Translations under genes and position numbers: made by a program
NCBI RefSeq assembly: GCF_019209865.1
Contig: NZ_JAHUTT010000017.1
Coordinates: 1-59,986, forward strand
Source: Shewanella sp. NIFS-20-20
Lineage (GTDB): Bacteria > Pseudomonadota > Gammaproteobacteria > Enterobacterales > Shewanellaceae
Direction of reading: 5' to 3'
Length of the DNA: 59,986 nucleotides
Shown here: one piece after another, positions 29,091 to 38,157 of the stretch
How the letters are laid out: each line of letters begins with the position of its first letter
How positions within the stretch are numbered: position 1 is the first letter of the stretch
The notes under the pieces: model-generated
What the model saw: the letters and a program-made list of their open reading frames with translations, nothing else
Database searches by the model: none
Told to the model about the DNA's origin: nothing

Positions 29091-29475
29091 CCATGTGAAT
29101 GGTGCTTTGCCTATCGCCTCAGTTATAGGAGCCCCGTAAGGTCTTGCCATCAATGGCGACGACTTCACCACAGGTTAACTTGTGTACGGTTTTCATCCAA
29201 TCTAGAAAGCCATTGCGGAACTCAGCTGGATCAATATTGGCAATCAGGCGAGCAAAGGTATCATCAACAGGCACTCCTTTTTCAAACTAGCCCTGTTTAA
29301 AGAACCACTCATGATGACCAAGCACGTACTCACAAATGTCAGTCCAGCCTTGGCTCCCAGCGATTACAGCACAGATTGAACCAAACAAAATATCGAACAA
29401 TAGGTAGTCTACTTTTGCGCTTTGTCGCTCGTCACGGATGATGCTGAAATACGCTTTAATGGTATCTAAATTCAT
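29091..29475 (-). pseudogene. ISAs1-family transposase remnant with two nonsense codons
   Basis: Reading from ATG 29475, the frame encodes an ISAs1-type N-terminus (IIRDERQSAKVDYLLFDILF, then CAVIAGSQGWTDI). A TAG at 29287-29289 interrupts it, after which it continues FEKGVPVDDTFARLIAN and VVAIDGKTLRGSYN. A TGA then replaces the expected Arg before GDRQSTIHMV. Homology stops at the 70-bp repeat. The first DDE Asp (IDGKTLRG) survives but the rest is gone. A possible terminal inverted repeat begins at CAGGGCAAGATCATGAA (29570 leftward). It belongs to a different subtype from the plus-strand fragment. Confidence 0.8.
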
Positions 29476-29599
29476 GGGGACTCCTCAAAAGAGGAGCATA
29501 AGTTCACAATTGGTGTATCAGGTCAATTTCAACCAGATGTTGGACAAGAAATGTTCATGATCTTGCCCTGCCATCTTAATACTTAACCGAGGTGACCAT

Positions 29600-30508
29600 T
29601 TATTTCCTATTTTTTTCTATCTTTTTTTCATGCCGCTTGTTGATTTCTGATTGATACCAATCATTTATCTTCATACCTTGATAATATTTTGGCGCAAAAA
29701 ACAAGCAGTAGTCAACGCCAAGGTTATTTAAATTGTTACTTACAACCTTTGCCGCCAGCAAACTTGTAAACTCAAAATTTCGTAATGACATAATATAATT
29801 CAGTTCTTCATAGGCAAGATAATAATCTGCAGCAATATCTCTGTTATTCAAGGTGAGTTTTATTTTTTGTTGTTTATTTATATCATTCGCAATAGTAATA
29901 TCTAAAAAAATATATCGATAACATAAACCGATTCTGTTGGCAATTAACTCATCATAGAAGCTGAATGATTCATGGAAGTCCTCACCTTGGGTTAATTTAG
30001 AAATTAAATTAACCTCTGTCGCCAGATGAGTTAATTCATGTAGGATAGTACCCATCTGCGTCGCTATATTGATATCACTACCATTACTGATCGGAAAGTA
30101 AATCGTTTCAGGTAAATCGGTACGATTCATGGTCACTTCATAGATAAAGTTTTTTTCATCAACAGGAACTAACACAATATTTTTAATTGGAACATCAACA
30201 GCATTCAAAGCCATATTGAATAACGTAATATCTAATTCACTCAGAAAACTTGGGACATTATCATTAATAAAACTTATGTTTGATTTGCCATGGCGCTGCG
30301 GTGTAACTATGTCATAGGACATAATGTCTTTTACGGTAATACTTTCATAACTATCAAATGAAAAATCGCCACTTTTAATTATGACATTAATCTCACCATC
30401 AGAATGGGTGATAACTGCGCCACCAGCCAAGGGATTATCAGCTATGATATTGCTGCAACCTGATAAACTAATGAAAATAATTAAATAATAAATATGAGCA
30501 AAACGCAT
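29600..30508 (-). CDS. Putative lipoprotein with HExxH zinc-protease motif
   Basis: This 302-residue protein has a signal with lipobox LSGC (Cys18) and Ser at +2, which predicts outer-membrane sorting by LolCDE. The central motif ILHELTHLATE (His157, Glu158, His161) is followed by YDELIANRIG, where Glu187 could be the third zinc ligand, giving gluzincin-like spacing. The rest is Asn/Ile-rich and unlike any family I know. The gene has a strong AAGAGGAGG ribosome site. It is much more AT-rich than the flanking core genes, which suggests horizontal transfer. It follows another lipoprotein gene on the same strand. Protease activity is inference. Confidence 0.7.
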   Translation of the reverse strand: MRFAHIYYLIIFISLSGCSNIIADNPLAGGAVITHSDGEINVIIKSGDFSFDSYESITVKDIMSYDIVTPQRHGKSNISFINDNVPSFLSELDITLFNMALNAVDVPIKNIVLVPVDEKNFIYEVTMNRTDLPETIYFPISNGSDINIATQMGTILHELTHLATEVNLISKLTQGEDFHESFSFYDELIANRIGLCYRYIFLDITIANDINKQQKIKLTLNNRDIAADYYLAYEELNYIMSLRNFEFTSLLAAKVVSNNLNNLGVDYCLFFAPKYYQGMKINDWYQSEINKRHEKKIEKNRK

Positions 30509-30530
30509 CCATCCAGCCTCCTCTTTTTAA

Positions 30531-30555
30531 AATAGCAACATGGACGCTTGCTATT
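30531..30555 (-). promoter_or_regulatory. Small hairpin ahead of the HExxH lipoprotein gene
   Basis: AATAGCAA (30531-30538) pairs with TTGCTATT (30548-30555). On the minus strand it is followed by a short T-run and then the ribosome site of the downstream gene. It could be a weak attenuator between the two lipoprotein genes or no more than chance. Confidence 0.3.
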
Positions 30556-30648
30556 GACTGAATTTTAAATTAATTCTTAGACACTCCTATCGAAGACTAA
30601 GGTAAAGCAAAACTTTTAATTCACCTTAATACTCCCGCTTTTATAATA

Positions 30649-31301
<653 letters not shown>

Positions 31302-32001
31302 ATCAAATCCATTTGTTATCCAAAGACATCGGCAGGTTAACACGCTGACAACAAAAATGAAACACGCAAAAACAATGCGAGTTCGCGACAAACACTTTGC
31401 CCTTGAAGGACTATTCTCCATATAACATGTTCTGGCATTTTTTTAATGGGCGTACAATAACAAAGCATGCTCGGCAGGCAAGCGTTCTTAGACAAGGCTC
31501 TTAGCAAAAGTTTGCAGCTTGAGATATGGAGAGTTAGCGCAGCCTATCCTAACGGCGACACCAGATTCAGAAAAACCATGATGCGTGTAAATTTTGTGTC
31601 ATAAGGTAGCCGTCATCTTTACATCCCAATAAAATAGCCACTGATGAGATGGACATCGTCTTTGAACCCACAAGGTTGTGCTAGCGGCGGGTCGAGCAAT
31701 CGACATAGCCTGCGACAGACGATTAGTAATACTGTCAGCTGAGGCAATCGTGGGTGTCAGGCGTTGAGCGCAAACTTGTGAATTACATTTTGAGATTTTT
31801 GTGGGTAACACTTTGATTATCACTAGCTTTATCGGCAAGATAAGCAGCCGTTTCTAGCTTGATATTGTATTTTAGTAAGCGAAGTGACGCCAAAATTGTC
31901 AAGTGAAACCCTCTGACATGACCCCAGAGTAACATCAAACGAGTCAAGGTCAGTCTAAGCCGACCTTAGTGCAGTTTGAATGATGAATCGTGCCGCTCGA
32001 G
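31302..32001. other. Gene-poor right part of the accessory island, with REP-like palindrome
   Basis: No convincing gene is seen. An open frame extends upstream of ATG 31301 to 31421 but is not recognisable. Decayed open stretches lie on the minus strand (about 31599-31838, and a 50-codon frame ending ETAAYLADKASDNQSV near 31800). CTCTG-ACATGACCCC-AGAG at 31911-31929 resembles the REP-type palindromes often found with RAYT transposases, but no RAYT gene is here. Probably mobile-element debris. Confidence 0.4.
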
Positions 32002-32418
32002 TTATATCAAGGCCAAAGAGGCAACCACTAACAAGGCTATATTGGCAAGCAAAGCAATTAAGTAAAAATAGCTTCTTGGGCTCGGGTTTTTCTCGGTCGC
32101 AATTGCGTAATAGAGCACCATATGGATCACTCGAGCCACTGCCATGATCCAGATAATGGTGCCAGTCCACAAGGCATCGACGCCCACCAAAATGGCTAAA
32201 AAAGACGCGCCCAGCATCAGGCTAATATTCTCTTGCGAATTAGCAAAGGTACGGTTAGCGCGAAACACGAACGAGCCATGACTTAAGCTAGCATCAATTT
32301 TACCGGGAATAGCGCCCGGCTGCGCGGCCTTGGACGTCGCCGCAACAATGGCCTGGATCAGCACAGTGAACATGATGGCCAATAAGCCCCAAAACGCGAG
32401 TGAATAGGTAGCAAACAT
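32002..32418 (-). CDS. MAPEG family membrane protein
   Basis: This 138-residue integral membrane protein has four predicted helices. The motif RANRTFANSQENISLML is the conserved loop of the MAPEG superfamily (glutathione S-transferase/eicosanoid type), followed by the ARVIHMVLYY helix. Bacterial members are suspected glutathione transferases or peroxidases, with substrate unknown. It is the first core-like gene after the accessory island. Confidence 0.85.
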   Translation of the reverse strand: MFATYSLAFWGLLAIMFTVLIQAIVAATSKAAQPGAIPGKIDASLSHGSFVFRANRTFANSQENISLMLGASFLAILVGVDALWTGTIIWIMAVARVIHMVLYYAIATEKNPSPRSYFYLIALLANIALLVVASLALI

Positions 32419-32620
32419 AAAGAAATCCCTTAACGGTTGATGCCTTGATTACCACTGAAGGCAGTATTTATCGTTTTGTCAGTCTGTTATCTTCAACAAC
32501 AGCTTTTATAGTACCGTCAACCGAGGTGTTAGGATCACTTGCTGGACGATATTAGAGTAAAAACTCTTTTCTGACCCAAGGCCATTGTCCTCACGGGTTG
32601 GCGCCCGCGATGGTTTGGTG

Positions 32621-33085
32621 CTAGCTGACTACCTCAATGGTCACCTGGGTTTTGACCGAATTCGCAATAAAACAATGCTGATGCGCCAGATGATGCATTT
32701 TTTGCAATTGTTCTAGGCTTGGTTGCCGTTCACCTGCAAAGGTTACCTTAGGTCGCAGTCGTACCTCGGTAATCGCCATATTACCGGACTCGTCTGTGGC
32801 TAATACGCCCAGCGCCTGATCATGATAATCATCCACCACATACTTTTTTTTCGCCGCAATCGATAGAAAGACCAACATATGACAACTCGATAACGCCGCA
32901 ATAAAGGCTTCTTCTGGGTCAACATTGTCGGCCATGGATAAGGGGACTGGCACGACATGGGGTGACGAGGACGCCGCCACGATCACGCCGCCATCAAACT
33001 CCCAAACATGGGCGCGACTGTATTGATTGTCGAGGAACACCTGCCCTGCTCGGTGCCACTTAATTAACGCAGTAAATTGTATCAT
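32621..33085 (-). CDS. OsmC/Ohr family protein
   Basis: This 154-residue protein has the two conserved cysteines of the family, in ALSSCHMLVFLSIA and in HQHCFIANSVK, and Asp/Glu-rich DPEEAFIAALS. OsmC-type proteins are thiol-dependent hydroperoxide reductases. The sequence is closer to the YhfA/OsmC-like branch than to Ohr. It is cytoplasmic and about 200 bases upstream of the MAPEG gene on the same strand, probably a separate unit. Confidence 0.88.
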   Translation of the reverse strand: MIQFTALIKWHRAGQVFLDNQYSRAHVWEFDGGVIVAASSSPHVVPVPLSMADNVDPEEAFIAALSSCHMLVFLSIAAKKKYVVDDYHDQALGVLATDESGNMAITEVRLRPKVTFAGERQPSLEQLQKMHHLAHQHCFIANSVKTQVTIEVVS

Positions 33086-33402
33086 GAGCTCTCCTGTTGC
33101 CCGTGACCTTGGTGCGATGGCATCATAGGCATCGCGCCAAGGTATGGCTCCCGATATTTGCAGCCACTGGTCAGGCTAAAATCATCACATAGATACGCTG
33201 TCAAATGCTAGCGATAAACGCCCGTGGCAAGCGCGTTCTTGTCTAGCGAGTCATGCTGGCAGCCAACAATCAACTCACTGGCCCCCGCCGCCACGGAGGG
33301 CTCCAATTTGTGAACTAAGCGAAGGTTAATCCCTGTGAATACCTCTACAATGCGCCCCTTTTTGCCCGCATGGTAAACATGCGTCATCGATGAAGGCCTC
33401 TT
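33086..33402. other. Intergenic region between osmC-like and trmK genes
   Basis: Some 317 bases hold the divergent promoters of the OsmC-like and TrmK-like genes. A minus-strand frame (33208-33417) overlaps the trmK start and has no recognisable product. No palindrome or riboswitch was noticed. Confidence 0.4.
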
Positions 33403-34077
33403 GTGAAACTCAGTCAACGCTTAAGCCAACTCAATGCCATGGTGGCGGCCACGTATGATCAGATCTGGGATTGCTGTTGCGATCACGGTTTACTCGGGGC
33501 GGCATTACTGTCTCGTCAATTACCCGCGCAGGTACATTTTGTCGATATCGTGCCACAGCTGATGCAACAGCTTGAGTGCAAACTGCAGCGCTTTGATCCC
33601 GACTCGCACCAATGGCACACCCATTGTATTGATGTGGCCACCTTACCATTAACTCGATACCCCGGCCGCTCACTTATCATCATTGCCGGCGTTGGCGGCG
33701 AATTAATGGCGCATTTTGTTGCGACTATTTGTAGCCAACACCCACAGCGGCCACTGGATTTTCTGCTATGCCCAACCAATCAGACTTACCATTTACGCCA
33801 ACAGTTAATCACGCTGGAGTTAGGCTTATTACAGGAAGTATTGGTGGCTGAAAATCAACGATTTTATGAAGTGCTGTTAGTCTCGACTCAGCCCCAACAT
33901 CACAGGCCCATCACCGCCATTGGCGAGCAACTGTGGCAACATGACAGCAAAGATGAATGCGCCTTACGTCAGCGTTATCAGCGCAAGTTGCTCACGCATT
34001 ATCAGCAGCTCAGTAAAGGCTATGGAGCGAATGTTACGCCAATCATTAACGCCTATCGCGCCCTGACGCTGGCATAA
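33403..34077 (+). CDS. trmK: TrmK-like tRNA (adenine-22 N1) methyltransferase
   Basis: This 224-residue SAM-dependent methyltransferase begins MKLSQRLSQLNAMV with a GTG start. The SAM motif I region reads WDCCCDHGLLGAALL and HFVDIVPQ follows. IAGVGGELMAHF and LLCPTNQTYHLRQQL are typical of the TrmK family, which makes m1A22 in tRNA in Bacillus. In proteobacteria the family is sparse and its target is less certain. It stands alone. Confidence 0.75.
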   Translation: MKLSQRLSQLNAMVAATYDQIWDCCCDHGLLGAALLSRQLPAQVHFVDIVPQLMQQLECKLQRFDPDSHQWHTHCIDVATLPLTRYPGRSLIIIAGVGGELMAHFVATICSQHPQRPLDFLLCPTNQTYHLRQQLITLELGLLQEVLVAENQRFYEVLLVSTQPQHHRPITAIGEQLWQHDSKDECALRQRYQRKLLTHYQQLSKGYGANVTPIINAYRALTLA

Positions 34078-34244
34078 CAGCGCTCTCATCATCAATGCGC
34101 GTGGCTCCAGATGGTATATTTGGTAAAAAGTTGATAGGTTCGGTGCCTACATATAGTTAACTGAGCGCGTGCTCTCTGATCAAATGAGGTCAACGCGCCT
34201 GTGCACTAATACAATGCTAAGTCTCCGATGCCGTTAAGGAAGTT

Positions 34245-34304
34245 ATGAGCGATCCAAAGCGAATATCAGAAGTGCTTGAACTTTTACTTTACCATCCCTC
34301 CTAA
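34245..34304 (+). pseudogene. Micro-ORF, possible remnant of a small protein gene
   Basis: TTAAGGAAGTT precedes an ATG that opens MSDPKRISEVLELL and stops after 19 codons. The start looks like that of small bacterial proteins beginning (M)xDPKRI..ILELI, so this may be the surviving N-terminus of a truncated gene. It may equally be a chance frame. Confidence 0.25.
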
Positions 34305-34360
34305 ATAGTCTGTTGCTCGGGTGAGGGTTTACCGTGACATTTAACCCGCTACCTAACCAC

Positions 34361-34389
34361 AAAAAAAATGCCAGTCATATGACTGGCAT
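34361..34389 (-). terminator. Terminator of pepO
   Basis: ATGCCAGTCAT followed directly by ATGACTGGCAT forms an 11-bp stem. On the minus strand a run of T follows. It lies just after the pepO stop. Confidence 0.88.
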
Positions 34390-34412
34390 CCACATCGTTA
34401 ACGCTTAGGCGA

Positions 34413-36479
34413 TTACCAAATCCGAACTCGCTGCGCTTCGGGTAAATACAATTCATCGCCCGGCTGAACATTAAAGGCTTTATACCAAGCATCGTGGTTG
34501 CGCGGAGCAAGCGCACGATATCGACCCGGCGCATGGGTGCCCGCGCGCAATTGGTTAAGCATGCTTTGTTCGGTGCGTTTTTCTTTCCACACTTGCGCCC
34601 AAGCGAGAAAGAAACGTTGATCGCCAGTGACACCATCGATAACTGGTGCCTCTTTGCCGTTGAGGCTGAGTTTATAGGCATGATACGCCATGGCGAGTCC
34701 ACCGACATCACCAATATTTTCGCCTAAGCTGTTTTTACCATTCACAAAATTATCTGGCAGTGGCTCGTACTGACTGTATTGCGCCGCCAATTGATCGGCT
34801 TTGGCTTCAAAAGCAGCGCGATCGGCGTCGGTCCACCAGTTACGTTGAATGCCATTAGCATCAGACTTGGAGCCCTGATCATCAAAGCCATGGCCCATTT
34901 CATGGCCAATCACGGCCCCAATGCCGCCATAATTGACGGCCGCATCGGCGTTAGGATCGAAAAATGGTGGTTGTAAAATTGCCGCAGGGAAGACGATTTC
35001 GTTAAAAGAACTATTGTAATAAGCATTCACTTGCTGCGGTGTCATGCCCCAACGGTTACGGTCAGTTTTTTCCAATTCTTTAGCCACACTGTCTGCGTTA
35101 AAAAATTGCCGTAATTGCTGAATATTACCCACCAAATCATGGTTAGTCAGGGTCACGCCATCAAATTCTTGCCAGACATCGGGATAACCAATCTTAGGGG
35201 TAAACGCGGCCAGCTTAGCATGCGCGTTAACTTTGGTTTCTGCCCCCATCCAATCGAGTTGATCGATGCGCTCGCCCATGGCACTGCGAAGGTTTTCCAC
35301 CAGTTCGGCCATTTGTTGCTTAGAAGACTCAGGGAAATAACGAGCAACGTAGACTTTACCAATCACAAACCCTAACGTTTGGGTGCCTGACATTTCAGAA
35401 ATAGCCCGCTTCCAGCGTGGGCGCGGCTCTTCTTGACCGCTTAAAATTTTACCGTTAAACGCAAAATTTGCCGCGTAAATATCTTCCGCTAATAAGTCAG
35501 CATTGTTACTGATGGTATGGAAGGTGAGATAGTCTTGCCAAACCGATAATGGTTGGGTATTCACCAAGGTGATCATTGCCTTAATTGGCTCTGGTTGGCT
35601 GACATTTAAGTGCGGTACTTGATAACCTGTTTTGGCAAAGTAACTGTCCCAGTTGAATCCTGGGTACTCTTTGGCCAAATCGCCCCGTTCTATTTGGTTC
35701 AAGGTGAGATCGCGGTTACGGCGTGTTTCACGTGGCCACTGCCCTTCGGCCATTTTGGTTTCTAAGGCTAATATTGCTTGCGCACGCGCTTGGGTATCAT
35801 CGAGGCCGGCAAAGGCCAACATGCGTGCAATATGATCCACATAGGCGGCGCGGATCTGACTAAAGCGTTCGCTGTCTTCTAGATAATACGAACGATCTGG
35901 CAGACCTAAGCCCGCGGCACCGATGGACATTTGATATTGATTAGGATCTAAGCGATTGAACCACATGCCGCCGGCAATGGGTGAACTGGCACCACTGAGC
36001 CACGCCTCGCCAAACACTTGGGTTAATTGCTCAACGGTATCAATATTGGCAATTTGTGTCAGGGTCGGTTTAATCGGATCGATACCTCGCTTATTGATGG
36101 TCTCTGTGTCCATATACGCTTGATAAAAATCCGCAATCATTTGCTCTTCAGCGGTTAAATCGCTGCGGCTGGTGATATCGTCAATAATGGCTTTGACCTG
36201 GGCTTCACTGCGTTCGGCTAATGCTGTGAAAGCGCCAAAACGGGTTTTATCTGCCGGCATCTCATAGTTGTCATACCAAGTGCCACTCGCGTACATAAAG
36301 AAGTCGTCGCCCGGCTTAATGGCTGTATTTCTAGCACTTAAATCCACGCCAAAACTGCCTAACTCAGCAGCTGGGGCATTGGCGGACGACGCAGTGACGG
36401 CCTCATTGGTCGGGCTGGCAGTGTTACAGCCAGCCATAAAGGTACTGGCTAATGCTAGGGCAAGCAGGGATTTTCTCAT
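34413..36479 (-). CDS. pepO: M13 family zinc endopeptidase lipoprotein (PepO/neprilysin type)
   Basis: This 688-residue metallopeptidase has signal and lipobox MAGC near residue 18. The M13 N-terminal domain is followed by the catalytic domain with VNAYYNSSFNEIVFPA, the zinc site IGHEMGHGFDDQG near residue 530, ENIGDVGGLAMA (third ligand Glu) and the C-terminal RVRIW, where the final Trp is diagnostic. It probably degrades peptides in the periplasm or at the outer membrane. It is monocistronic. Confidence 0.95.
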   Translation of the reverse strand: MRKSLLALALASTFMAGCNTASPTNEAVTASSANAPAAELGSFGVDLSARNTAIKPGDDFFMYASGTWYDNYEMPADKTRFGAFTALAERSEAQVKAIIDDITSRSDLTAEEQMIADFYQAYMDTETINKRGIDPIKPTLTQIANIDTVEQLTQVFGEAWLSGASSPIAGGMWFNRLDPNQYQMSIGAAGLGLPDRSYYLEDSERFSQIRAAYVDHIARMLAFAGLDDTQARAQAILALETKMAEGQWPRETRRNRDLTLNQIERGDLAKEYPGFNWDSYFAKTGYQVPHLNVSQPEPIKAMITLVNTQPLSVWQDYLTFHTISNNADLLAEDIYAANFAFNGKILSGQEEPRPRWKRAISEMSGTQTLGFVIGKVYVARYFPESSKQQMAELVENLRSAMGERIDQLDWMGAETKVNAHAKLAAFTPKIGYPDVWQEFDGVTLTNHDLVGNIQQLRQFFNADSVAKELEKTDRNRWGMTPQQVNAYYNSSFNEIVFPAAILQPPFFDPNADAAVNYGGIGAVIGHEMGHGFDDQGSKSDANGIQRNWWTDADRAAFEAKADQLAAQYSQYEPLPDNFVNGKNSLGENIGDVGGLAMAYHAYKLSLNGKEAPVIDGVTGDQRFFLAWAQVWKEKRTEQSMLNQLRAGTHAPGRYRALAPRNHDAWYKAFNVQPGDELYLPEAQRVRIW

Positions 36480-36758
36480 TGTTATATTCCTTGGTTGTCG
36501 GCGTTAAATTGTTAAAAATAACATCATCTTAAGTTAACACCGCCTACCAATCAACAACCGAGATGTGTCATCTTATGTCTAAGTGCAGCGCGCAGCGGCA
36601 ATATCGCTTGAAAAAACGGCCACCGGTGGCGGCTTGCCAGCACTTAACGGCAGATAAAGCCGCTGGCCAAATGACATCAGCGGACTTTATTCATTTGCAC
36701 CTAAGATGTTAACGTGAGCCATAGCAGGCCATCACCTCTCATAACGTAAGGAAATATT

Positions 36759-37109
36759 ATGACCACCAGAGTGTATGTGTTAGCCCGGTTTAAACCTAAA
36801 CTTGGCAAAGAGGCTGAATTATTTGAAGTCCTGAAAGCCCTTGAGCCAGACTCTTACCGTGAAGCGGGCTGCGTACAATATATGCTGACCCGCCAAATTG
36901 ATCATCCCAGTGCCAGTCGTGATGAATACCCAATCGTGTTTAACGAAATTTGGGAAACGTCAGCTGCGTGGTCGGCCCATGGCCGCCGCCAACAAATTCA
37001 GCACTTCTTTGCCACTCAAGTCAGCGCTGACAGCGGTTTAGTGGCGGACGTGGTGGTGACAGCCTATAGCGACGAAGGCTACCAGTTTGATGCGCCCGTA
37101 TATGAATAA
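36759..37109 (+). CDS. Antibiotic biosynthesis monooxygenase (ABM) domain protein
   Basis: This 116-residue dimeric alpha-beta-barrel type protein starts MTTRVYVLARFKPKLGKE, with EAGCVQYMLTRQ and FNEIWETSAAWSAHGRR, typical of the ABM/YgiN family. Members include quinone monooxygenases and uncharacterised stress proteins. The start has AAGGAA upstream. It is a single gene. Confidence 0.85.
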   Translation: MTTRVYVLARFKPKLGKEAELFEVLKALEPDSYREAGCVQYMLTRQIDHPSASRDEYPIVFNEIWETSAAWSAHGRRQQIQHFFATQVSADSGLVADVVVTAYSDEGYQFDAPVYE

Positions 37110-37236
37110 TCGGCGGTAATCTAGGCGCAACCCCGCGCTGGCATGGCTTTGATGCGAGCGCGAGTTGACGATTGACAGCCAAGTCGCGGCGCGAAAGTCA
37201 CCTGTTGGGGCGCCGTTCATCGCGTGGCCGTGGTCA

Positions 37237-38064
37237 TCACAGTGAACCATTAGCCAGCATGGGAATTAAGCGCGCATGCTGATAGCGGAAGCCATGTTGT
37301 CGACAAATCTTGTGGCCATTCACCCGTTTATCGGCGCCGGCCATTTGAGGTTCTGCTATAAATGTGGGCGCGGTTTTGCCAAGCGCCAAGGCCGCTTGCT
37401 GATAAAACTCGCGTTTCGATAAATGCTCAGGAGCACACAAGTTATATATTCCGGTGGCGGATACTTGCAATAATAAGCTCACCCCCGCGATACAATCATC
37501 CAAATGCACAAGGTTTACCGCCAAGTCCCCCCCGCTCACCTCGGTTTTTCCAGCAAAAAAACGTCCCGGATGACGACCAGGACCAACCAAGCCAGCCAAC
37601 CTCACAATACAGGTCTTAGGCAGGTCGGCAAACAGTTGCTCGGCGGCAACAAAGACCTGTGCCCGAGCATCGTTGGCAGGCTCAGTGGTTTCATCGACCA
37701 CGCCATTAGGATAAACCCCAGTGGTACTAATGAACATCACTCGGCCATGACCATAGGTGATGATAGCCTGTTTGAGGGCCTGTAATTGCCCTAAATAATC
37801 CGCGGGGCTTTGGCCACTTCTAAGCCCTGGAGGAATATTAATAATGATGTGTTCGGCCGAAAATAAGCCGGCCTTAGCGGCATGGATAAGAGACTCGGGC
37901 CTGGCCAAGTCGAGACACACTGCCTCAATGCCATCGGCTTGTAGCTGTTGTACCCCCGCCTCGCTGCGGCGAGTGCCTTGTATTTGCCACCCTTGAGCTT
38001 GTAGTGCATGGGCTAAGGGCTGTCCTAACCAGCCACAGGCGATGATTGCTACGTTATTTTTCAT
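37237..38064 (-). CDS. NAD-dependent epimerase/SDR family protein (YeeZ-like)
   Basis: This 275-residue cytoplasmic protein starts at ATG 38064 (MKNNVAIIACGWLGQPLA); an in-frame upstream ATG at 38109 is less likely because ATG 38064 has AAGG upstream. The GWLG pattern replaces the usual GxxGxxG. FISTTGVYPNG and VRLAGLVGPGRHPGRFF are typical of extended SDR proteins, and the active-site Tyr appears as TTGVYP rather than YxxxK. Substrate unknown. Confidence 0.8.
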   Translation of the reverse strand: MKNNVAIIACGWLGQPLAHALQAQGWQIQGTRRSEAGVQQLQADGIEAVCLDLARPESLIHAAKAGLFSAEHIIINIPPGLRSGQSPADYLGQLQALKQAIITYGHGRVMFISTTGVYPNGVVDETTEPANDARAQVFVAAEQLFADLPKTCIVRLAGLVGPGRHPGRFFAGKTEVSGGDLAVNLVHLDDCIAGVSLLLQVSATGIYNLCAPEHLSKREFYQQAALALGKTAPTFIAEPQMAGADKRVNGHKICRQHGFRYQHARLIPMLANGSL

Positions 38065-38157
38065 TATTATTGCTGCCTTAAACCGTCGCGGCCGCGAGTT
38101 AGCCGCCAAAGATATCTGGGTATGGCTACAGATAATAACAAGATTTTACTAAAGAAA

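Larger units (their letters stand above)
34078..34412. other. Intergenic region with a possible gene remnant
   Basis: The convergent gap between trmK and pepO spans about 335 bases. It contains the pepO terminator (34361-34389) and a 19-codon frame with its own ribosome site at 34245-34304. Nothing else recognisable is present. Confidence 0.5.

Noticed and set aside
33208..33417. 69-codon minus-strand frame overlapping the trmK start
   Set aside because: It overlaps the start codon of a well-supported divergent gene and resembles no known protein.
36611..36631. Palindrome GCCACCGGTGGC with T-run on the minus strand upstream of pepO
   Set aside because: Only a four-base stem with a four-base loop is possible; too weak to call an attenuator.
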